Source of the DNA: Aeromonas simiae
GTDB taxonomy: Bacteria; Pseudomonadota; Gammaproteobacteria; Enterobacterales; Aeromonadaceae
Length of the DNA stretch: 37,989 bases
NCBI RefSeq assembly: GCF_000820125.1
Contig: NZ_CDBY01000093.1
Coordinates: 17,889 to 55,877, forward strand
Direction: 5' to 3'
Position numbers and translations under genes: made by a program. Below, in pieces: positions 34,297-37,989 of the stretch. How positions within the stretch are numbered: position 1 is the stretch's first letter; the number at the start of each line of letters is the position of its first letter. The notes beneath the pieces were generated by a model. That model was given only the letters and a program-made list of their open reading frames with translations. It searched no databases and was not told the DNA's origin.

Positions 34297-36222
34297 TCAG
34301 AGATCGGGGAGCGCGCTTCGCAGTGGCGCCGGCTCGGCAAACCACTGACCTTGACCCGCATGCACGCCAAGGTGACGCAGGCAGTGCCACTCCTCACCAC
34401 TCTCGACGCCGACGGCGATGACCCTGGCCTGGGTGTTGGCACAGCCACCGATCAGGCTGCGTACCGCCATCTGATTCACCTGACGCAGGTGGATATCGCG
34501 CACCAGGCTGGTGTGCAGCTTGAGGAAGCTGATGTCGAACTCCTTGATGTACTGGGTACTCACCACATCCTGCCCGGCATGGGTCACCGTCAGCCGGCAC
34601 CCCAGCATGCGCAGAGAGCGCAGCGGTTTTCTCAGCGCCTCGAAATAGCGGGTGATGTGTGCCTCGGAGAGCTCGATGATGAGGTGTTCGTTCTTGCTGC
34701 GCGGCAGCTGGAACAGAGAGAAGAAGAGCCAGCGCTGGAAATCGCGGTGCAGCAGGCTCTGAGCGCAGAGGTTGACGCTGATCGGCGGCGCGTCAGCAGG
34801 GCGGGATTGCAGCAGGGCCAGCACCCGGGTGGCGAGCAGACGATCGAGCGGCAGCAGCATGCCCGCCTTCTCCGCCATCGGCATAAAGACGCCGGCCAGC
34901 AGCTCGCGCCCCTGCTCGTCGTCGATGCGAGTCTGCAACTCCTCTTGCAAGATCAGCTGACCCGGCTCCTGCATCACCGGCTGGCAGTAAAGATGAATGG
35001 CCCGCTCATCGATGCGTCGGGTCAGCAGGGTGCGCCAGCGCACTGTCCCCTTGCTGGTCTCCTCCTCGTCGGCGATCGCCTTCTCGAACAGGAACCAGCC
35101 GCTGTCCCCTTGCAGCCGGGCGCTCTTGAGGGCGAGCTCCCCCTCCTCCTGCACCTGGGCCAGGGTATCATCCGGCCGGTAGCAGACCGCACCGATGTGG
35201 ATGGCGTTCTCCCCGGACACCCCAGCGGGCCAGTGCAGCCGGTGCAGGTTTTTGAGGATCTGATCCGCCCCGTCCACCAACTCGGCCTCGGCCATGTTCG
35301 GCAGCAAAATGGCCAGCACATGGGCCGCATAGCGAGCCTGTAGCGCGCCGGCAAACTTGCGCACGAAGGGGGCAAGGGCGATGCTCGCCTCCTGCAGCAC
35401 CTCATCGATCTGCGGATCATCCGATTCCAGCGCCTCGAGGCCGCTCAGCTCAACCAGCAGCAAACCACCGGCCATGGCCGAGGCATCGCGGATGGCGCTC
35501 TCCAGCCGGTTGTCAAAGAAGATGCGGTTGCCGGTGCCGGTGACCTTGTCGACGAAGGCGTTGCTGCGGATGAAGTTATCGAAGCGGCTGCGCTCCTTAC
35601 GCGCATCGGCCAATTCGGCCAGCAGTTGATCGAATGCCTGGCTGGCACTGGCCGGCCACTCCTCGCTCGTGTCGTGATTGAGCTTGTTCAAGCGGCCGGC
35701 GAGGATCAGCTCGGCCCTGTGGTTGAGCAACTCGGCCCCGCGCAGCTGCAAACGTAACCAGCGAATAGAGAACCACAGGCCGAACACCACGATGAAGATC
35801 CCGAGCGAAATGCCCGACATCGCCTCGATGGAGTATTCAAACTCCTTGAAGGGACGCTCCAGCCTGAGTCTGGCCTCCATGCCGGGATGCTGGGGCAGCG
35901 CATAACGGTAATCGATGAGCGGATCGTCGAGCTCGCGCGCCACCAGATCCTGGAAACGATAGAGGCTCGCCTCCCCTTGCGTCACCTCCAGGCTGACCAC
36001 ATGGGCCGAGCGCAGCAAGGTCGGCATCCACTGCGCCATCTCCTGGGTGTCATGCTGCACCGAGAGCTGTCGGTCGAGCACCTCAACCAGCGCCTGTACC
36101 TTTTTCTCCTGCAGCTCGAACCCGAGCTGGCGGAAACTAAAGACGCCACCGAGCAACACCATGGCCATGGCGGTGATGACGCACAGGGTGATGAAAGAGA
36201 CGAGTTGGGTAGTGAGCTTCAT
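34297..36222 (-). CDS. csrD: CsrD/MshH, degenerate GGDEF-EAL membrane protein
   Basis: CsrD directs RNase E-dependent decay of the CsrB/C regulatory RNAs without making or breaking c-di-GMP; in Vibrio clusters it is called MshH. The 641-residue protein has two membrane helices (about residues 9-27 and 137-155), a HAMP-like linker, a GGDEF domain recognisable from DKVTGTGNRIFFDNRL but with the GGDEF site replaced (RYAAHVLAILLP), and an EAL domain with EEL in place of EAL and no DDFGTG loop. This degeneracy is the CsrD hallmark. ATG at 36222 (MKLTTQLVSF) fits E. coli CsrD better than TTG at 36234. Confidence 0.93.
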   Translation of the reverse strand: MKLTTQLVSFITLCVITAMAMVLLGGVFSFRQLGFELQEKKVQALVEVLDRQLSVQHDTQEMAQWMPTLLRSAHVVSLEVTQGEASLYRFQDLVARELDDPLIDYRYALPQHPGMEARLRLERPFKEFEYSIEAMSGISLGIFIVVFGLWFSIRWLRLQLRGAELLNHRAELILAGRLNKLNHDTSEEWPASASQAFDQLLAELADARKERSRFDNFIRSNAFVDKVTGTGNRIFFDNRLESAIRDASAMAGGLLLVELSGLEALESDDPQIDEVLQEASIALAPFVRKFAGALQARYAAHVLAILLPNMAEAELVDGADQILKNLHRLHWPAGVSGENAIHIGAVCYRPDDTLAQVQEEGELALKSARLQGDSGWFLFEKAIADEEETSKGTVRWRTLLTRRIDERAIHLYCQPVMQEPGQLILQEELQTRIDDEQGRELLAGVFMPMAEKAGMLLPLDRLLATRVLALLQSRPADAPPISVNLCAQSLLHRDFQRWLFFSLFQLPRSKNEHLIIELSEAHITRYFEALRKPLRSLRMLGCRLTVTHAGQDVVSTQYIKEFDISFLKLHTSLVRDIHLRQVNQMAVRSLIGGCANTQARVIAVGVESGEEWHCLRHLGVHAGQGQWFAEPAPLRSALPDL

Positions 36223-36321
36223 CCTTGAATCCAAAAGAGAGGGCCATGGCCTGGGCGCATACTATCACGAGCCCGATGCGAAGGTCTGCGCCCCGACTCC
36301 GGCTTCACGCCAACAGCAGAT

Positions 36322-36348
36322 AAAAAGACGGCGCCATAAAAGGCGCCG
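36322..36348 (-). terminator. Rho-independent terminator upstream of csrD
   Basis: CGGCGCC (36329-36335) pairs with GGCGCCG (36342-36348) around ATAAAA and is followed leftwards by TCTTTTT. It ends a minus-strand transcript, either that of the small membrane protein 155 bases upstream or a short RNA from the region in between. Confidence 0.85.
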
Positions 36349-36502
36349 CAACAACAGGAGTGAGGAAGATCGACACGCAAGGGAGCACACCACATGTCAA
36401 TGGAGCCATCTTCCCACTATGCCCCTGAAACAGAGCTGAGAAAAATATTCACCTTCCGTTCACGGTTTTTTGGCAGGAGAATTGCTAATAAAACGGGATG
36501 GG
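36349..36502 (-). other. Spacer after the small membrane gene, possible small RNA
   Basis: These 154 bases hold no gene. They include an inverted pair GGAAGAT (36364-36370) and ATCTTCC (36408-36414) enclosing about 37 bases, just before the terminator at 36322-36348. It could be the 3' untranslated region of the gene at 36503 or a separately transcribed small RNA; an AT-rich patch at 36440-36452 could be a -10 region. Confidence 0.25.
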
Positions 36503-36793
36503 TCAGCAGATCAGATAGACATACAGCACCGAACCGCATAGCAGCATGCTGACCATGACCACGGGATAAACGATGTAGCTATCACTCGAGCAGCGCGCCC
36601 GCCGCAACACCAGCCTGCATAGCAACAGGTTGTAGCCAATCAGGAGGGCCGTCACCACCATGCTGCGTAGCAGCGGCAAGGTAGGGACATAGTGATAGTA
36701 AAGCCAGAGCAAGCCAAAGTTAGCCAAGATCAGGTACAGCAGAAATTTCTGCAGATAGGGAGGCTTCTTCCTGGTGGGCTTGCTGTGCGTCAT
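36503..36793 (-). CDS. Small three-helix membrane protein, function unknown
   Basis: The 96-residue product starts with a basic, Pro/Lys-rich cytoplasmic tail (MTHSKPTRKKPPYLQK) and has three hydrophobic segments: FLLYLILANFGLLWLYYHYV, SMVVTALLIGYNLLLC and IVYPVVMVSMLLCGSVLYVYLIC. The ATG has GGAG about 10 bases upstream. I recognise no family. It is divergent from the lytic transglycosylase gene across 78 bases, so their promoters share that interval. Confidence 0.65.
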   Translation of the reverse strand: MTHSKPTRKKPPYLQKFLLYLILANFGLLWLYYHYVPTLPLLRSMVVTALLIGYNLLLCRLVLRRARCSSDSYIVYPVVMVSMLLCGSVLYVYLIC

Positions 36794-36871
36794 ACAGACC
36801 TACTCCGGGGCATCTCACTTAAGTACAGCGACAACTACGCGACAAAACTGTTGCCCCGCCATAGCCGGAGA

Positions 36872-37867
36872 ATGTTCTACTTGCCACGCCTATTGCTCCT
36901 TCTCTTCGTTCTGCTACCGCTTAGCTGCTCAGCCTTGGCCGAGGTGGCCTGGCGGATGCCCAGAGCGGCAGCTCCACTTCCACCGGAAGTGACCGCCGAG
37001 CTGCAATACCTGCTGCGCCAGAAAGCACACATAGAGCGAACACTGGCCCGCGCTCGCCCCATGATCCGGCTCATCCGCACCGAGCTGCGACAACGTCAGC
37101 TACCGGAGTGGTTGCTGTTAGTCCCCCTGGTGGAGAGCAGTTATCGGTTGGATGTGATTTCCCATGCCGGGGCGGCAGGCCCCTGGCAACTGATGCCCAT
37201 GACGGCGGATCGCTTCGGGGTACCTGTCACTCCCCATTTCGATGGACGCTATTCACTGCCTCTGGCAACCGGCGCCGCGCTCAACTATTTCCACTGGTTG
37301 CACGGCTATTTTTCGGAGTGGCCATTGGCATTGGCGGCGTACAACGCCGGGGAGGGAAGGGTCATGAAGGCGATTCAACGCAGTGGACACCGTCAGGTCT
37401 ACCGACTTCCACTTCCGCAAGAGACACGCCACTACGTGGCGCGCATTGAAGCGCTGGGAGAATTACTGAGCCATCCGGAACGGTACGGCATCGCCCCCCC
37501 TGATTTAGGGGGGGGAGAAGAGCTGAGAGTGGCCAATCCCAAACACTGCTCTTTGCAGCGCTGGGGGGAAGAGATGCACCTTGATAGCGATGCCCTGCTC
37601 ACCCTCAACCCGGCATGGCGCAGCAGTCAAGGAAGAGTGCCTTCCCCTCCCTGCCCCATCCTGTATAGCAATGCCCCCTCAGTGCAGAGGGAGGGCAAAC
37701 AAAAGATAAAAGTGGTCTTCCCCGTCTCACTGGAAAGCCTGCATGACCCGCTGCAATTAGGCACCGCGCGCGGGCTGGATATGGACAGTCAGGGCCCTCT
37801 ACTGGACTCTCCTTCCGTCAAAGATCCATTGCGGCTTCATACTCAGCCAGCACCCCTCTGGAGATGA
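36872..37867 (+). CDS. SLT-type lytic transglycosylase, MltD-like
   Basis: The 331-residue protein has a signal peptide (MFYLPRLLLLLFVLLPLSCSALA) and a GH23 soluble-lytic-transglycosylase domain: LVPLVESSYR with the catalytic Glu88, then SHAGAAGPWQLMPMTADRFGV, LPLATGAALNYF and LALAAYNAGEGRV. Such enzymes cleave the glycan backbone of peptidoglycan to 1,6-anhydro products. It looks like MltD without clear LysM repeats; the C-terminal 100 residues have no recognised domain. ATG at 36872 gives the signal peptide although GGAG is only one base away; an in-frame TTG at 36851 is an alternative. Its 3' end overlaps a convergent minus-strand frame by 50 bases. Confidence 0.9.
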   Translation: MFYLPRLLLLLFVLLPLSCSALAEVAWRMPRAAAPLPPEVTAELQYLLRQKAHIERTLARARPMIRLIRTELRQRQLPEWLLLVPLVESSYRLDVISHAGAAGPWQLMPMTADRFGVPVTPHFDGRYSLPLATGAALNYFHWLHGYFSEWPLALAAYNAGEGRVMKAIQRSGHRQVYRLPLPQETRHYVARIEALGELLSHPERYGIAPPDLGGGEELRVANPKHCSLQRWGEEMHLDSDALLTLNPAWRSSQGRVPSPPCPILYSNAPSVQREGKQKIKVVFPVSLESLHDPLQLGTARGLDMDSQGPLLDSPSVKDPLRLHTQPAPLWR

Positions 37868-37989
37868 AGTGATCCCGCCACTTACGCAACAACGGACGCA
37901 GGTTGACCTCATCCGGTTCACGCCAGGAACAGCCGACGAAGCACAGCGTGGTGTTGATGTAGCGGCGGTGCTGTCAATCAGCATCGAAA
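37818..37989 (-). pseudogene. 3' end of an unrecognised minus-strand gene with an in-frame stop
   Basis: From 37973 to the stop at 37818 the minus strand encodes a protein-like stretch beginning HRRYINTTLCFVGCSWREPD and continuing through LRKWRDHFISRGVLAEYEAAM. It has no start codon near its 5' end and is preceded in frame by TGA (37974-37976). A one-base shift there would join it to SMLIDST, read from the right edge in another frame. It may be the damaged or partial end of a gene continuing beyond the window. I do not recognise the family. It converges on the transglycosylase gene. Confidence 0.35.

Overview
The window looks like a stretch of Aeromonas chromosome. The Hcp near the left edge closely resembles remembered Aeromonas Hcp. 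The order csrD - msh cluster - mreBCD - maf - rng - yhdP - tldD is the MSHA/cell-shape neighbourhood of Aeromonas, Vibrio and Shewanella. Base composition is GC-rich with clear AT-rich islands. Almost every gene is on the minus strand; the only confident plus-strand gene is a lytic transglycosylase near the right edge.

Layout, left to right. (1) 1-1617: a type VI secretion module. A vgrG cut by the window edge lies downstream of hcp. The region upstream of hcp contains a good sigma-54-type promoter match, an A/T-rich bend-like stretch and TTGCGC palindromes placed like enhancer sites. (2) 1588-12760: housekeeping block read leftwards: mreB, a terminator, mreC, mreD, maf, rng, yhdP, a small Dabb-domain protein, a nitrilase-family amidase and tldD, closed by a strong terminator. 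These genes serve cell-wall elongation, nucleotide quality control, RNA processing, envelope lipid homeostasis and peptide maturation. (3) 12952-33469: a complete MSHA type IV pilus gene set, transcribed leftwards as mshI, mshI2, J, K, L, M, N, E, G, F, B, A, C, D, O, P, Q. It supplies the inner-membrane platform (I, I2, J, K, G), secretin and its partner (L, M), TPR protein (N), extension ATPase with a c-di-GMP-binding MshEN domain (E), major pilin (A), minor pilins (B, C, D, O) and accessory proteins (F, P, Q). (4) 33470-34296: 827 bp without a convincing gene, with the likely msh promoter at its left end. (5) 34297-36222: csrD/mshH, a degenerate GGDEF-EAL protein. (6) 36503-37989: a small three-helix membrane protein, a divergent SLT-type lytic transglycosylase, and the 3' end of an unrecognised minus-strand frame interrupted by an in-frame stop.

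The most unusual feature is the mshQ region. A full-length mshQ (16952-20434) is followed by a second mshQ-like gene (12952-16687) in direct orientation with a period of about 4.0 kb. The second copy shares the C-terminal half but has a different, AT-rich N-terminal half carrying a Pro/Glu linker and an L-type-lectin-like domain. It is split by one extra base in a five-G tract (14829-14833). This looks like an adhesin module that has been swapped or duplicated and is now switched off, or is switchable. Other regulatory points of interest are an intrinsic terminator wedged between mshA and the start of mshC, paired 10-mer direct repeats just upstream of mshB, and a 17-bp palindrome inside a candidate msh promoter.

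All identifications come from reading the sequence and from remembered family features; no database search was run.
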